DNA of 64,000 bases from Hyphomicrobiales bacterium (GTDB lineage Bacteria > Pseudomonadota > Alphaproteobacteria > Rhizobiales > Beijerinckiaceae), in contig CAKNFP010000002.1 of NCBI GenBank assembly GCA_930633525.1, positions 1,054,001-1,118,000 on the forward strand, in the 5' to 3' direction. Below, piece by piece: positions 50,393 through 60,111 of this stretch. Position 1 is the stretch's first letter, and every line of letters starts with the position of its first letter. Under the pieces are notes generated by a model. The model worked only from the letters and a program-made list of their open reading frames with translations. It did not search any database and was not told where the DNA came from. A program made the translations under genes and the position numbers.

Positions 50393-51091
50393 CTATGCTT
50401 CCGCCTGGCCGCGTCGGGCATCGCGGCTGCCGGCCCGCATCTGGATCCTCAGCCTCTCGGTGGAGCAGCCGCCCGCCGCGTCGCCCGGGCCAAACGTGAC
50501 GACCGTTTCCTCCCAGGCTGCATCGAGTGCGGCCAGGTCATCGTCCCGGTCATACGGCGTTATTTCGCCGGCAAATGTAGTCTCGCTGCCGGCGAGCGCG
50601 GCGACGGCGGCCATCACAGCGCCATAGCCTCCATCGCGGCGCGCCAGCCGCTCGCCGAGCGCCTCAACGATCGGCCGCGCATTGGCAAGCTCGCCGAGCG
50701 CTTCGACGACCGGCCGCGTCGACAGATATTCGAGGAAAAGCGGCAAGTAGTCGGGCAGCTCGCTGGTGGAAAGGGCCATGCCGCCCCGCTCGTAAAGCGC
50801 GGCGAGATCGACCATCGCCTGGCCGCGATCGCGGCTCTCGCCATGCACATGCTCGAAAAGATGCAGCGACAGATGACGGCCGCGATCAAAGAGCTCGACA
50901 TATCGCTCCTGCGCCTCGATGAGGTCGGCGCCGGCGAGCGCGTCGAGGAATGGGGACAGCGTGGCAAGCACGCGGCGCGGAACGAGGCCTTCCTCCGCGA
51001 GAACACCGCGGATTTCGGTGAGAGCCGCCTGAAGCTCCTCCGATGGATAGGAAAGCAGGGCCGAAAGGGCCTTGAAGCTCGTCGCCATCAT
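50393..51091 (-). CDS. narJ: Nitrate reductase molybdenum cofactor assembly chaperone
   Basis: A 232-residue TorD/DmsD-superfamily protein. Q-E-R-Y-V-E-L-F-D-R-G-R-H-L-S-L-H-L-F-E-H-V with the D-R-G ... L-H-L motif, and E-L-P-D-Y-L-P-L-F-L-E-Y-L near residue 110, are the NarJ signatures. It binds apo-NarGH for cofactor insertion and is not part of the final enzyme. The first ATG overlaps the narH stop (ATGA). Confidence 0.95.
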   Translation of the reverse strand: MMATSFKALSALLSYPSEELQAALTEIRGVLAEEGLVPRRVLATLSPFLDALAGADLIEAQERYVELFDRGRHLSLHLFEHVHGESRDRGQAMVDLAALYERGGMALSTSELPDYLPLFLEYLSTRPVVEALGELANARPIVEALGERLARRDGGYGAVMAAVAALAGSETTFAGEITPYDRDDDLAALDAAWEETVVTFGPGDAAGGCSTERLRIQMRAGSRDARRGQAEA

Positions 51092-52614
51092 GCAATCTCC
51101 ATCGGATTGCGGGCCTTGCCCGTCTTGTGGGTGGCGAAGAGATTGAGATCGGTGTCGCCGCTCGAGCAGCCATTGCCGAAGGAAAAGCCGCAGGAGCCGC
51201 GGAGATCATAGGCGTCCTCGCTCCATTCGCGATGGGTGGTCGGGATCACGAAGCGGTCCTCGTAATTCGCGATCGCCATGACCTGGTACATCTCCTCGAT
51301 CGCAGCGCTTGTGAGGCCGACTTTCTCGGCGATGCGCGGGTCGATGCGCCCGTCCACAGTCTTCGCCCGCATGTAGCCGCGCATGGCGAGCATGCGCTCG
51401 ATAGCGAGGGCGACGGGCTCCTCCTTGCCGGCGGTCAGCATGTTGGCGAGATAGCGCAGCGGGATGCGCAGAGAACGGACATCAGGCATGTCGCCGTCGA
51501 GCCCCATCCGGCCGGACGCCGCGGCCGATTGGATCGGCGAAAGCGGCGGCACGTACCAGACCATCGGCAGCGTGCGGTATTCGGGATGGAGCGGGAAGGC
51601 GACTTTCCATTCCATCGCCATCTTCCAGACCGGGGAATGCCGCGCCGCCTCGATCCACGTCTCCGGTACGCCGTCGGCGCGCGCCTGCGCGATCACGGCC
51701 GGATCGTTCGGATCGAGGAAGAGCGAGAGCTGCTCTTCGTAGAGATCCTGTTCGTCGGCCGTCGAGGCCGCAGCCTCGATGCGGTCGGCATCATAGAGGA
51801 TGACGCCGAGATAGCGGATGCGTCCCACGCAGGTTTCCGAGCAGACAGTCGGCTGACCCGCCTCGATGCGCGGGTAGCAGAAGATGCACTTCTCGGATTT
51901 TCCCGAAGACCAGTTGTAGTAGATCTTCTTGTAGGGGCAGCCGGAGACGCACATGCGCCAGCCGCGGCACTTGTCCTGGTCAATGAGGACGATGCCGTCC
52001 TCCTCGCGCTTGTAGATCGCGCCCGACGGACAGACAGCAACACAGGCCGGATTGAGGCAATGCTCGCAGAGCCGCGGCAGATACATCATAAAGGTGTTTT
52101 CGAATTCGCCATAGATCTCCTTCTGGACGCCTTCGAAATTAATGTCCTTCGAGCGTTTCTCGAACTCGCCGCCCAGGATCTCTTCCCAGTTCGGCCCCCA
52201 TTCGATCTTATCGATTCGCTCTCCCGAGATGAGTGAGCGGGGCCGTGCGGTCGGGACGGCCTTCGATTCCTTCGCGTTGTGCAAGTGCTCATAGTCGAAG
52301 GTGAAGGGTTCGTAGTAATCGTCGATCTCGGGCAGGTCCGGATTGGCGAATATGTTGGCGAGAACGCGCCATTTCGCGCCCATGCGTGGCTCGATGCGGC
52401 CGTTCTTCTTGCGCCGCCAGCCGCCGTTCCACGTCTTCTGGTTCTCCCAGTCGCGCGGATAGCCGACGCCGGGCTTGGTCTCGACATTGTTGAACCAAGC
52501 GTATTCGACACCCTCGCGATTAGTCCAGACGTTCTTGCAGGTCACGGAGCAAGTATGGCAGCCGATACACTTGTCGAGGTTCAGCACCATTCCGATCTGA
52601 GCGCGGATCTTCAT
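51088..52614 (-). CDS. narH: Respiratory nitrate reductase beta subunit
   Basis: A 508-residue iron-sulfur subunit. Cys clusters: C-I-G-C-H-T-C-S-V-T-C near residue 18, C-E-H-C-L-N-P-A-C-V-A-V-C near 184, C-R-G-W-R-M-C-V-S-G-C (Trp in place of one Cys, giving the [3Fe-4S] cluster) and C-I-F-C ... C-S-E-T-C. It relays electrons from NarI haems to NarG at the cytoplasmic face. Length and order match the E. coli protein. Its ATG overlaps the narG stop. Confidence 0.97.
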   Translation of the reverse strand: MKIRAQIGMVLNLDKCIGCHTCSVTCKNVWTNREGVEYAWFNNVETKPGVGYPRDWENQKTWNGGWRRKKNGRIEPRMGAKWRVLANIFANPDLPEIDDYYEPFTFDYEHLHNAKESKAVPTARPRSLISGERIDKIEWGPNWEEILGGEFEKRSKDINFEGVQKEIYGEFENTFMMYLPRLCEHCLNPACVAVCPSGAIYKREEDGIVLIDQDKCRGWRMCVSGCPYKKIYYNWSSGKSEKCIFCYPRIEAGQPTVCSETCVGRIRYLGVILYDADRIEAAASTADEQDLYEEQLSLFLDPNDPAVIAQARADGVPETWIEAARHSPVWKMAMEWKVAFPLHPEYRTLPMVWYVPPLSPIQSAAASGRMGLDGDMPDVRSLRIPLRYLANMLTAGKEEPVALAIERMLAMRGYMRAKTVDGRIDPRIAEKVGLTSAAIEEMYQVMAIANYEDRFVIPTTHREWSEDAYDLRGSCGFSFGNGCSSGDTDLNLFATHKTGKARNPMEIA

Positions 52615-55600
52615 TCTGCGGCCTCCTTGTGGGCGAGGGCATCAGCCGGCTCTTCGAGCCAATCGACGGTCTTCATCTTGCGCACGACGATGAATTCGTC
52701 GCGGTTCGAGCCGACCGTCCCGTAATAGTTGAAGCCGTAAGCTTGCTGTGCGTAGCCGCCGATCATGTGGGTCGGCTTCAGCACCGTGCGCGTCACGGAA
52801 TTATGAATGCCGCCGCGATTGCCGGTCATCTCGGAACCGGGGGTGTTAATGATCTTCTCCTGCGCATGGTACATCAGCATCATGCCGGGCTTGACGCGCT
52901 GGGAAACGACGGCGCGGGCGGTCAGGGCGCCGTTGGCGTTGAAGACCTCGACCCAGTCATTGTCGACGAGGCCCGCGCTCTTCGCGTCGGTCTCGGAGAT
53001 CCAGACGACCGGCCCGCCGCGGTTCAGCGTCAGCATCAGGAGATTGTCGGTATAGGTCGAGTGGATGCCCCATTTCTGGTGCGGCGTGATGAAATTGAGC
53101 ACGATCTCGGTATTGCCGTTCGGCCTGACGCCCTTGACGGCGGCGATCGTCTTGAGATCGACCGGCGGCTTCCACGTGACGAGGCCCTCGCCGAAGGCCC
53201 GCATCCAGAGGTGGTCCTGATAGAGCTGCTGCCGCCCCGTGAGCGTGCGCCAGGGGATCAACTCGTGCACATTGGTATAGCCGGCACTGTAGCAGACCTT
53301 CTCGCTCTCGATGCCTGACCAGGTCGGCGAGGAGATGATCTTGCGCGGCTGCGCCTGGACATCGCGGAAACGGATTTTCTCGTCTTCCTTTGGCAGGGCG
53401 AGATGGGCATGCTTGCGGCCCGTCGCCTTCGACAGCGCCTCCCAGGCCTTCACCGCGACCTCGCCATTGGTCTCCGGCGCGAGCATCAGGATCACTTCGG
53501 TCGCGTCGATGTCGGTCTCGATCTTCGGCAGGCCGGCAGCGGGGCCGTCGCGATGGACGCCGTTCAGGGCGCCGAGCGCCTCGACCTCATGCTGGGTCTT
53601 CCATGCGATGCCCTTGCCGCCATTGCCGATTTCGGTCATCAGCGGCCCGAGCGCCGTGAAGCGGGCATGGATCTTGGAATAGTCACGTGTAACGACCGAC
53701 ACGGCCGGCATTGTCCGTCCGGGGATCGGTTCGACCTCGCCGCGCTTCCAGTCCGCAACGTCGAAGGGCTGGGCCATCTCGCCAGGCGTATCGTGCTGGA
53801 TCGGCGTCATCACCACGTCCTCTTCGACGCCGAGCACTTCCGGCGCGATCTCGGAGAAACGCTTCGCGAGGCCCTTGTAGATCTCCCAATCTGAACGCGA
53901 CTCCCAGGCGGGGTCGACGGCTGCCGAGAGCGGATGGATGAAGGGATGCATGTCGGAGGTGTTGAGGTCGTTCTTCTCGTACCAGGTGGCGGTCGGCAGC
54001 ACGATGTCGGAATAGACGCAGGTGGTCGACATGCGGAAGTCGAGCGTAACGAGGAGGTCCAGCTTTCCTTCCGGCGCTTCCTCGTGCCAGACGACCTCCT
54101 TGTTGCGCACCGCGCCTTCGGCGCCGAGATCCTTGCCCATCACGCCATGTGTGGTGCCGAGCAGGTGCTTCAGGAAATATTCGTGGCCCTTGCCCGAGGA
54201 GCCGAGGATATTGGAGCGCCAGACGAACATGTTGCGGGGCCAGTTGGCCGGATGGTCCGGATCATGGCAGGCAAGTTCCAGCTCGCCCGACTTCAGCGCG
54301 CTTGCGACATAGTCCTTCGCCGCCATGCCGGCGGCCTTCGCCCTCGCGGCGATATCGAGTGGGTTCTGCTTCAATTGCGGCGCGGAAGGCAGCCAGCCCA
54401 TGCGCTCGGCGCGGACGTTGAAATCGATGAAGCTGGCGTTCCAGTCGCCTTCCGGCGCGGTCGGCGAAAGGATTTCCGACGCGGTAAGCGTCTCGTAGCG
54501 CCACTGGTCGGTGTGAGCGTAGAAGAAGGAGGTCGAGTTCTGGTGGCGCGGCGGGCGAGACCAGTCGAGCCCGAAGGCGAGCGGTGTCCAGCCCGTCTGG
54601 GGCCTGAGTTTCTCCTGTCCGACATAGTGCGACCAGCCGCCCCCCGACTTTCCGATCGCGCCGCAGAACACCAGGAGATTGATCACCCCCCGGTAGCCCA
54701 TGTCCATGTGGTACCAGTGGTTCATGCCGGCGCCGATAATGATCATCGAGCGGCCGTCAGTCTTCTCGGCATTGGTCGCGAATTCCCGCGCAACGGTCAC
54801 AATGGCGTCGCGCTTGACCCCGGTGATCCGCTCCGCCCAGGCAGGCGTGAAGGGCACGTCATCGTCATAGGAGGCGGTGACATGGGCGCCGCCGAAACCG
54901 CGATCGAGGCCGTAATTGGCCATCATGAGATCGTAGACGGTCGCGACCTTCGCCGTCCCGCCATCGGCCGTCGTGATCTCCCGGACCGGAACGTTGCGGG
55001 TCAGGATCTCGCCATGGTCCGTCGCGACGAAATGCTCGCTGGCGCGGCCGCCGAAATAGGGAAAATCGACCGCCGCGATCGTGGCGTCCGCTCCGGCGAG
55101 CGAAAGCTTCAAGCGCACATCGCGTCCCTGGCCATCCTTCTCCTCGAGATTCCATTTGCCGGGATCGCCCCAGCGATGACCGACCGAGCCGAGTGGCGCG
55201 ACGAGATCACCGGAGGCCTCGTCGATCGCAACGGTCTTCCACTCCGGATTGGCGGCCTCACCCAGGCCATTGGCCAGTTCCGAGGCGCGCAGCAGACGCT
55301 CGGGCACGAGTCGACCCTCGCGTTCGTCAAGCCGCACAAGGAAAGGCATGTCCGTGAAGCGGCGCGCATAGTCCTCGAAATAGGGAACGCTTCGCTCAAG
55401 ATAATATTCGCGCAGGATGACATGGCCCATGGCGAGCGCCAGCGCCGCGTCGGTCCCCTGCTTCGGGTTGAGCCAGATGTCGGCGAACTTGGTTGCTTCG
55501 GCATAGTCGGGGCTGACGACGGCACTCTTCGTGCCCTTGTAGCGAACCTCGGTGTAGAAATGCGCGTCGGGCGTGCGCGTCTGGGGAACGTTGGAGCCCC

Positions 55601-56354
55601 ACAGGATGAGGAAGCCGGCATTGTACCAGTCGGCGCTTTCGGGAACGTCCGTCTGTTCGCCCCAGGTCTGCGGGCTCGCTGGCGGCAGGTCGCAATACCA
55701 ATCGTAGAACGACATGCAGACGCCGCCGAGAAGCGAGAGATAACGCGCGCCGGCGGCATAGGAGACCATGGACATCGCGGGGATCGGCGAGAAGCCGATG
55801 ACGCGGTCCGGCCCGTGCTTGCGGATCGTGTAGGCGTTCCCCGCCGCGACAATCTCGTTCACTTCGTCCCATGTGGCGCGCACGAAGCCGCCATGGCCGC
55901 GAATTGAGGTGTAGGATTTCCGCTTGTCCGCGTCCTCGACGATCGAGGCCCAGGCCGCGACGGGCGAGAGGCGCGCGCGCGCCTGCCGCCAGAGCCGGAG
56001 CAGGCGGCCGCGGATCATCGGATATTTCACCCGCGCGCCGGAATAGAGGTACCAGCTGTAGGAGGCGCCTCGGGAGCAGCCGCGCGGCTCATGGTTAGGC
56101 AGATCCGGGCGTGTGCGCGGGTAGTCGGTCTGCTGCGTCTCCCAGGTGACGATCCCGCCCTTGACGTAGATCTTCCACGAGCAGGAGCCGGTGCAGTTCA
56201 CGCCATGGGTGGAGCGCACGATCTTGTCATGCTGCCAGCGCTTGCGATAGCCGTCCTCCCAGGAACGGTCCTCCGCGGTGACGACGCCGTGGCCGTCCGA
56301 GAACGTCTCGACATTCTTGCGGAAGAAGGTCAGGCGGTCGAGGAAATGCGACAT
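52611..56354 (-). CDS. narG: Respiratory nitrate reductase alpha subunit
   Basis: A 1247-residue molybdoenzyme. The N-terminal cluster motif H-G-V-N-C-T-G-S-C-S-W (His plus Cys ligands of FS0) is near residue 50. R-G-C-S-R-G-A-S-Y-S-W and the Asp ligand region of the bis-MGD site follow, as do Y-S-D-I-V-L-P-T-A-T-W-Y-E-K and D-L-N-T-S-D-M-H-P. It reduces nitrate to nitrite in the cytoplasm. Length matches E. coli NarG (1247). AGGGACC precedes the ATG. It starts 29 bases after the double NarK gene, so transport and reduction are cotranscribed. Confidence 0.97.
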   Translation of the reverse strand: MSHFLDRLTFFRKNVETFSDGHGVVTAEDRSWEDGYRKRWQHDKIVRSTHGVNCTGSCSWKIYVKGGIVTWETQQTDYPRTRPDLPNHEPRGCSRGASYSWYLYSGARVKYPMIRGRLLRLWRQARARLSPVAAWASIVEDADKRKSYTSIRGHGGFVRATWDEVNEIVAAGNAYTIRKHGPDRVIGFSPIPAMSMVSYAAGARYLSLLGGVCMSFYDWYCDLPPASPQTWGEQTDVPESADWYNAGFLILWGSNVPQTRTPDAHFYTEVRYKGTKSAVVSPDYAEATKFADIWLNPKQGTDAALALAMGHVILREYYLERSVPYFEDYARRFTDMPFLVRLDEREGRLVPERLLRASELANGLGEAANPEWKTVAIDEASGDLVAPLGSVGHRWGDPGKWNLEEKDGQGRDVRLKLSLAGADATIAAVDFPYFGGRASEHFVATDHGEILTRNVPVREITTADGGTAKVATVYDLMMANYGLDRGFGGAHVTASYDDDVPFTPAWAERITGVKRDAIVTVAREFATNAEKTDGRSMIIIGAGMNHWYHMDMGYRGVINLLVFCGAIGKSGGGWSHYVGQEKLRPQTGWTPLAFGLDWSRPPRHQNSTSFFYAHTDQWRYETLTASEILSPTAPEGDWNASFIDFNVRAERMGWLPSAPQLKQNPLDIAARAKAAGMAAKDYVASALKSGELELACHDPDHPANWPRNMFVWRSNILGSSGKGHEYFLKHLLGTTHGVMGKDLGAEGAVRNKEVVWHEEAPEGKLDLLVTLDFRMSTTCVYSDIVLPTATWYEKNDLNTSDMHPFIHPLSAAVDPAWESRSDWEIYKGLAKRFSEIAPEVLGVEEDVVMTPIQHDTPGEMAQPFDVADWKRGEVEPIPGRTMPAVSVVTRDYSKIHARFTALGPLMTEIGNGGKGIAWKTQHEVEALGALNGVHRDGPAAGLPKIETDIDATEVILMLAPETNGEVAVKAWEALSKATGRKHAHLALPKEDEKIRFRDVQAQPRKIISSPTWSGIESEKVCYSAGYTNVHELIPWRTLTGRQQLYQDHLWMRAFGEGLVTWKPPVDLKTIAAVKGVRPNGNTEIVLNFITPHQKWGIHSTYTDNLLMLTLNRGGPVVWISETDAKSAGLVDNDWVEVFNANGALTARAVVSQRVKPGMMLMYHAQEKIINTPGSEMTGNRGGIHNSVTRTVLKPTHMIGGYAQQAYGFNYYGTVGSNRDEFIVVRKMKTVDWLEEPADALAHKEAAE

Positions 56355-56383
56355 GGGTGTGGTCCCTTGTTTCGCTGGCTTGA

Positions 56384-59125
56384 TCAGGTCGCCTTGGCTG
56401 GGCGGGTGACGGCACCGCGCCTGGCGCGCTCGACGTCGTGGAGGAGGCCGCCCCTGCGGGCATAGACGAACCAGGTGATGGCGAGGCAGCTCACATAGAA
56501 GGCAAGGAAGCTCCAGAGCGCCGCCTCCGCCCCGCCGGTGAGCGCAATCGACGAGCCGAAGCCCTTCGGGATGAAGAAGGCGCCGAAGGCGGCGATCGCG
56601 GAGGTGAAGCCGGTGATGGCGGCCGCCTCCTTCTCCGCCTGGTGGCGACGCGTCTCGCCATCGGCTTTCGGCATCAGCCGCTTCATCTCCTTGGCGCAGA
56701 TTGCCGGGATCATCTGGAAGGTCGAGGCGTTACCGACGCCGGTGGCGAAGAAGAGCAGCAGGAAGGCGCCGAAGAAGCCCCAGAGGGCACCGGGCTGGTC
56801 CTTGATGCCGATAAACCACAGGAGTGCGCCCGTGCCCGCCATCATCAGGACGAAGACAAGGATGGTGACGCGCGCGCCGCCATAGCGATCGGCGAGCCAG
56901 CCTGTGCCGGAGCGGGCGAGCGCGCCAACCAGCGGCCCGAGAAAGGCGAGCGAAAGCGCGTCGACCTCGGGGAAAAGCATTTTGGAGAGCAGCGGGAAGC
57001 CGGCGGAAAAGCCGATGAAGGAGCCGAAGGTGCCGGTATAGAGCCAGCACAGGATCCAGTTGTGCCTGCGCTGGAAGATCACCGCCTGCTCGGCGAAGGA
57101 AGCCTTGGCCGACGCGATATCGTTCATGCCGAACCAGGAGGCGAATGCCGAGAGCACTATGAAGGGCACAAAGACGAAGCCCGCATTCTGCAGCCAGACC
57201 GGCGTTTCACCGGCGGCGCCCTTCACTATTGCCGGATCGCCGCCGAGAGCACCGAAGACGCCGGCCGTGATGGCGATCGGCACGACGAACTGCACCACGC
57301 TGACGCCGAGATTGCCGAGGCCGGCATTGAGCGCGAGCGCGTTGCCCTTTTCCCCCTTGGGGAAGAAGAAGGAGATGTTGGCCATGGAAGAGGCGAAGTT
57401 GCCCCCGCCGAAGCCGCACAGCAGCGCGAGGATCAGCAGCACGACATAGGGCGTGTCCGGATTCTGCACCGCATAGCCGATGCCGATGGCCGGGATCATC
57501 AGCGACCAGGTGGTGAGCGTCGTCCACAAGCGCCCACCGAAGATGGGCACCATGAAGGAATAGAAGATGCGCAGCACCGCGCCGGAGATGCCCGGCAGCG
57601 CGGCAAGCAGGAAGAGCTGGTCCGTCGTCAAAGTAAAGCCGACCAGAGGCAGCTTGGCGACGACCACGGACCAGACCTGCCAGACCGCGAAGGAGAGCAG
57701 AAGTGCCGGGATCGAGAGGAAGAGATTGCGCCGCGCGACGGCCCGGCCCGTCGCCTTCCAGAAGACAGGATCCTCGGGGCGCCAGTCGGTCAGCACGGCC
57801 TTGCCGGCCTGCGGGGCGACGACTGGGGCAGGCATGCCCTGCATTTCCGGGAATGGCGGCAGTCTATCGAGCGTCTCGCCGGTGGCCGCCCGCTCCATCT
57901 GCCGGATCGCGACGTGCATCCAGACGAGGGCGACTGTCACGAGGACGAACAAGGCCATGAAGCAGCTCGTCCAGAGGCCCGTGAGGTCCAGCAGCACGCC
58001 GAAGAGGATCGGCAGCAGGAAGCCGCCGAGCCCGCCGATCATGCCGACGAGGCCGCCGACCGCGCCGACATGGTTCGGATAATAGACGGGGATGTGCTTG
58101 TAGACGGCCGCCTTACCAAGCGCCATGAAGAAGCCGAGCACGAAGATCGTCACGATGAAGCCGGGAAGCCCCATGGCGAGCTGGAAGGCGAAGTCCCCGC
58201 TCGCCCCGTGCACGACATAGTCGGTTGGCGGGTAGGAGAGGATGAAGGTGGCGACTGCCGAGACCATGAAAGTCCAGGTGAGGACGCGCCGCGCGCCATA
58301 GGTATCGGAAAGATGGCCGCCATAGGCGCGGAACAAACTCGCGGGCACGGAGAAGAAGGCGGCGATCATGCCCGCCGCCGTGATGTCGAGGCCGTAGACT
58401 TTGATGAGATATTGCGGCAGCCACAGCGCCAGCGCGACGAAGGCGCCGAACACGAAGAAGTAATAGAGCGAGAAGCGCCAGACCTGGACGTTCTTCAGCG
58501 GCTCGAGCTCAAGCCACGCGCTTTTCGGCTTGACGCCGGTGCGGCGGCGCTCGGCCAGGACGGGATCGTCGCTCGTTGTGAGATAGAACAGCACCGCCAT
58601 GATCGTGAGCCCGGCCGCCCATACCTGCGCCACCGTTTGCCAGCCGAAGGCGACGAGCACGAAGGGCGCCAGGAATTTGGTGACCGCAGAGCCGACATTG
58701 CCGGCGCCGAAGACGCCGAGCGCCATCCCCTGTCTCTCCGGCGGATAGAAGCGGGAGACATAGGCGACGCCAACGGAAAAGGAGCCGCCGGCGATCCCCA
58801 CGCCGAGCGCGGCGACAAGCATCTCGGGATAGGTCGTGGCGAAGGAGAGCAGGAAGGTCGCCAGCGCCGCCGCCAGCATGGTGGCGGCGAAGACGAGGCG
58901 CCCGCCATAGACATCCGCCCAGATGCCGAGAGCGACCCGGATGAGCGATCCGGTCAGGATCGGCGTTCCGACCAGCAGGCCAAATTGCGTTTCGCTGAGG
59001 CCGAGCTCCTGGCGTATCCGGATGCCAATGATCGCGAAGATGGTCCACACCGCGAAACAGGCCGTGAAGGCGGCGGTGCTCATGCCAAGGATTTGACCGG
59101 CCTTCGGATTTGCGCTCGTCTGCAT
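56384..59125 (-). CDS. narK: Fused NarK1-NarK2 nitrate/nitrite transporter
   Basis: A 913-residue protein made of two full MFS transporters joined in frame (about 1-430 and 445-913). Each half has about 12 helices and the nitrate signature: G-V-G-I-A-G-G-S-F-S-V-G in the first half and C-G-F-G-G-G-N-F-A-S-S-M in the second. NarK1-type proton symport and NarK2-type nitrate/nitrite exchange are known for such fusions in Paracoccus. First gene of the nar operon; GAAGGACGG precedes the ATG. Its promoter has an FNR-type box 87 bases upstream. Confidence 0.95.
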   Translation of the reverse strand: MQTSANPKAGQILGMSTAAFTACFAVWTIFAIIGIRIRQELGLSETQFGLLVGTPILTGSLIRVALGIWADVYGGRLVFAATMLAAALATFLLSFATTYPEMLVAALGVGIAGGSFSVGVAYVSRFYPPERQGMALGVFGAGNVGSAVTKFLAPFVLVAFGWQTVAQVWAAGLTIMAVLFYLTTSDDPVLAERRRTGVKPKSAWLELEPLKNVQVWRFSLYYFFVFGAFVALALWLPQYLIKVYGLDITAAGMIAAFFSVPASLFRAYGGHLSDTYGARRVLTWTFMVSAVATFILSYPPTDYVVHGASGDFAFQLAMGLPGFIVTIFVLGFFMALGKAAVYKHIPVYYPNHVGAVGGLVGMIGGLGGFLLPILFGVLLDLTGLWTSCFMALFVLVTVALVWMHVAIRQMERAATGETLDRLPPFPEMQGMPAPVVAPQAGKAVLTDWRPEDPVFWKATGRAVARRNLFLSIPALLLSFAVWQVWSVVVAKLPLVGFTLTTDQLFLLAALPGISGAVLRIFYSFMVPIFGGRLWTTLTTWSLMIPAIGIGYAVQNPDTPYVVLLILALLCGFGGGNFASSMANISFFFPKGEKGNALALNAGLGNLGVSVVQFVVPIAITAGVFGALGGDPAIVKGAAGETPVWLQNAGFVFVPFIVLSAFASWFGMNDIASAKASFAEQAVIFQRRHNWILCWLYTGTFGSFIGFSAGFPLLSKMLFPEVDALSLAFLGPLVGALARSGTGWLADRYGGARVTILVFVLMMAGTGALLWFIGIKDQPGALWGFFGAFLLLFFATGVGNASTFQMIPAICAKEMKRLMPKADGETRRHQAEKEAAAITGFTSAIAAFGAFFIPKGFGSSIALTGGAEAALWSFLAFYVSCLAITWFVYARRGGLLHDVERARRGAVTRPAKAT

Positions 59126-59211
59126 CGTCGCCCGTCCTTCACGGAATCGAGCCGCGAAGCGTGGCTTCCGACTCTCGGCCGTGAGGCTGATGGAAGACGG
59201 GCTAGGCGTCT

Positions 59212-59225
59212 TTGACGTTAGTCAA
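59212..59225. promoter_or_regulatory. FNR/NNR-type box upstream of narK
   Basis: TTGAC-GTTA-GTCAA is a perfect inverted repeat of the FNR/DNR/NNR class (TTGAT/C-N4-A/GTCAA). It lies 86 bases before the narK ATG, so a start site 40 bases downstream of its centre would leave a normal 5' leader. Nitrate, NO or low oxygen are the likely signals. Confidence 0.75.
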
Positions 59226-59226
59226 T

Positions 59227-59254
59227 TTAAAATGTGATATTTGTCACGTTTTAA
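59227..59254. promoter_or_regulatory. Second, longer palindrome with GTGA-N6-TCAC core
   Basis: TTAAAATGTGA and TCACGTTTTAA flank a 6-base spacer with one mismatch. The GTGA-N6-TCAC core is the CRP-type half-site, distinct from the adjacent FNR-type box. It lies between narK and the divergent CRP/FNR-family gene, close enough to both to serve as a shared or autoregulatory site. Confidence 0.7.
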
Positions 59255-59301
59255 GGTGATTGTTGTCGCATGCGAGAAAGGTACATGAGTTGAATGCCAT
59301 A

Positions 59302-60018
59302 ATGCTGTCGGAGCCGGTCCCCGAGGATCTTCCGATCCTGCGACATCTGTCCCTCGACCGCAGGACAGAGCTTCTGAGGAATGCCATGCAGCACAGCGTC
59401 CCGGCTGGGACTGTCCTGTTCCGGCAAGGCGAGGTCCCGAATTTCCAGCTCGTGCTGATGGCGGGGTCGGCTCATCTTTCGGGGCATTCGGCCGATGGTC
59501 GCGAGGTGCTGATCGAAACGGCGCGCGCGCCCGACCTGATCATCCCGGCCGCGGTCGTCACGGGTGCTCCCTATCTCATGGGTGCACGCGTGCCGGAGCC
59601 CTCGCTCTTCCTGCTGATCCAGGCGGACGCCTTCCGCGCGGCCGTGGCGGCGGATCCGCTGCTTGCCCAAGCGGTGATCGGCAGCCTGGCGCAGCAGTTC
59701 CGCCGCATGGTCCGGCAGATCAAGAACCTGAAGCTCCGTTCATCGACGGAGCGCGTGGGCTGCTACCTGCTCGCGCTCGCCGCTCGCCAGGGAACGCCAG
59801 AGAAGGCCGTCCTTCCCTATGAGAAGATGCTGATCGCCTCGGAACTCGGCATGACGCGCGAATCCTTCTCCCGCTCGCTCGCTAGCCTCGAGAAGTCCGG
59901 CATCCGCGTCGAGGGCCAGACCATCCTCATCACGGATATCGCCCGTCTGGCCGAGGAATGCCGGCCTGATCCTCTCATCGACACTGATGAAACGAGCTCT
60001 TTCTCCGCGTTATCGTGA
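59302..60018 (+). CDS. CRP/FNR-family regulator without cluster cysteines (NarR/DNR-like)
   Basis: A 238-residue regulator. The cyclic-nucleotide-like beta-roll spans about 1-120, the dimer helix 125-150, and the winged HTH has L-I-A-S-E-L-G-M-T-R-E-S-F-S-R-S-L-A. The recognition helix R-E-S-F-S-R combines the Arg-Glu of CRP with the Ser-Arg of FNR. No Cys occurs in the N-terminal part, so an FNR-type [4Fe-4S] cluster is excluded; nitrate/nitrite- or NO-sensing (NarR, DNR, NNR) is more likely. An in-frame TTG 12 bases upstream has a better SD (GAAAGG) and may be the real start. It is divergent from narK and likely controls it. Confidence 0.88.
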   Translation: MLSEPVPEDLPILRHLSLDRRTELLRNAMQHSVPAGTVLFRQGEVPNFQLVLMAGSAHLSGHSADGREVLIETARAPDLIIPAAVVTGAPYLMGARVPEPSLFLLIQADAFRAAVAADPLLAQAVIGSLAQQFRRMVRQIKNLKLRSSTERVGCYLLALAARQGTPEKAVLPYEKMLIASELGMTRESFSRSLASLEKSGIRVEGQTILITDIARLAEECRPDPLIDTDETSSFSALS

Positions 60019-60111
60019 TTGCGCGTAACGGCCGGCATCTTCCCTGTGGCCATAAGGCAGACAATTCCCCCCTCTGATTGTCTCGGTAGATCATCATGGT
60101 CGTAGGGCCTC

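Noticed and set aside
53934..55907. 657-codon open frame opposite narG
   Set aside because: Antisense shadow of narG with no ribosome site or family match.
56438..59215. 925-codon open frame on the plus strand opposite narK
   Set aside because: It mirrors the narK frame with charged, low-complexity Glu/Asp/Arg/His-rich translation and no family. This is a GC-bias shadow.
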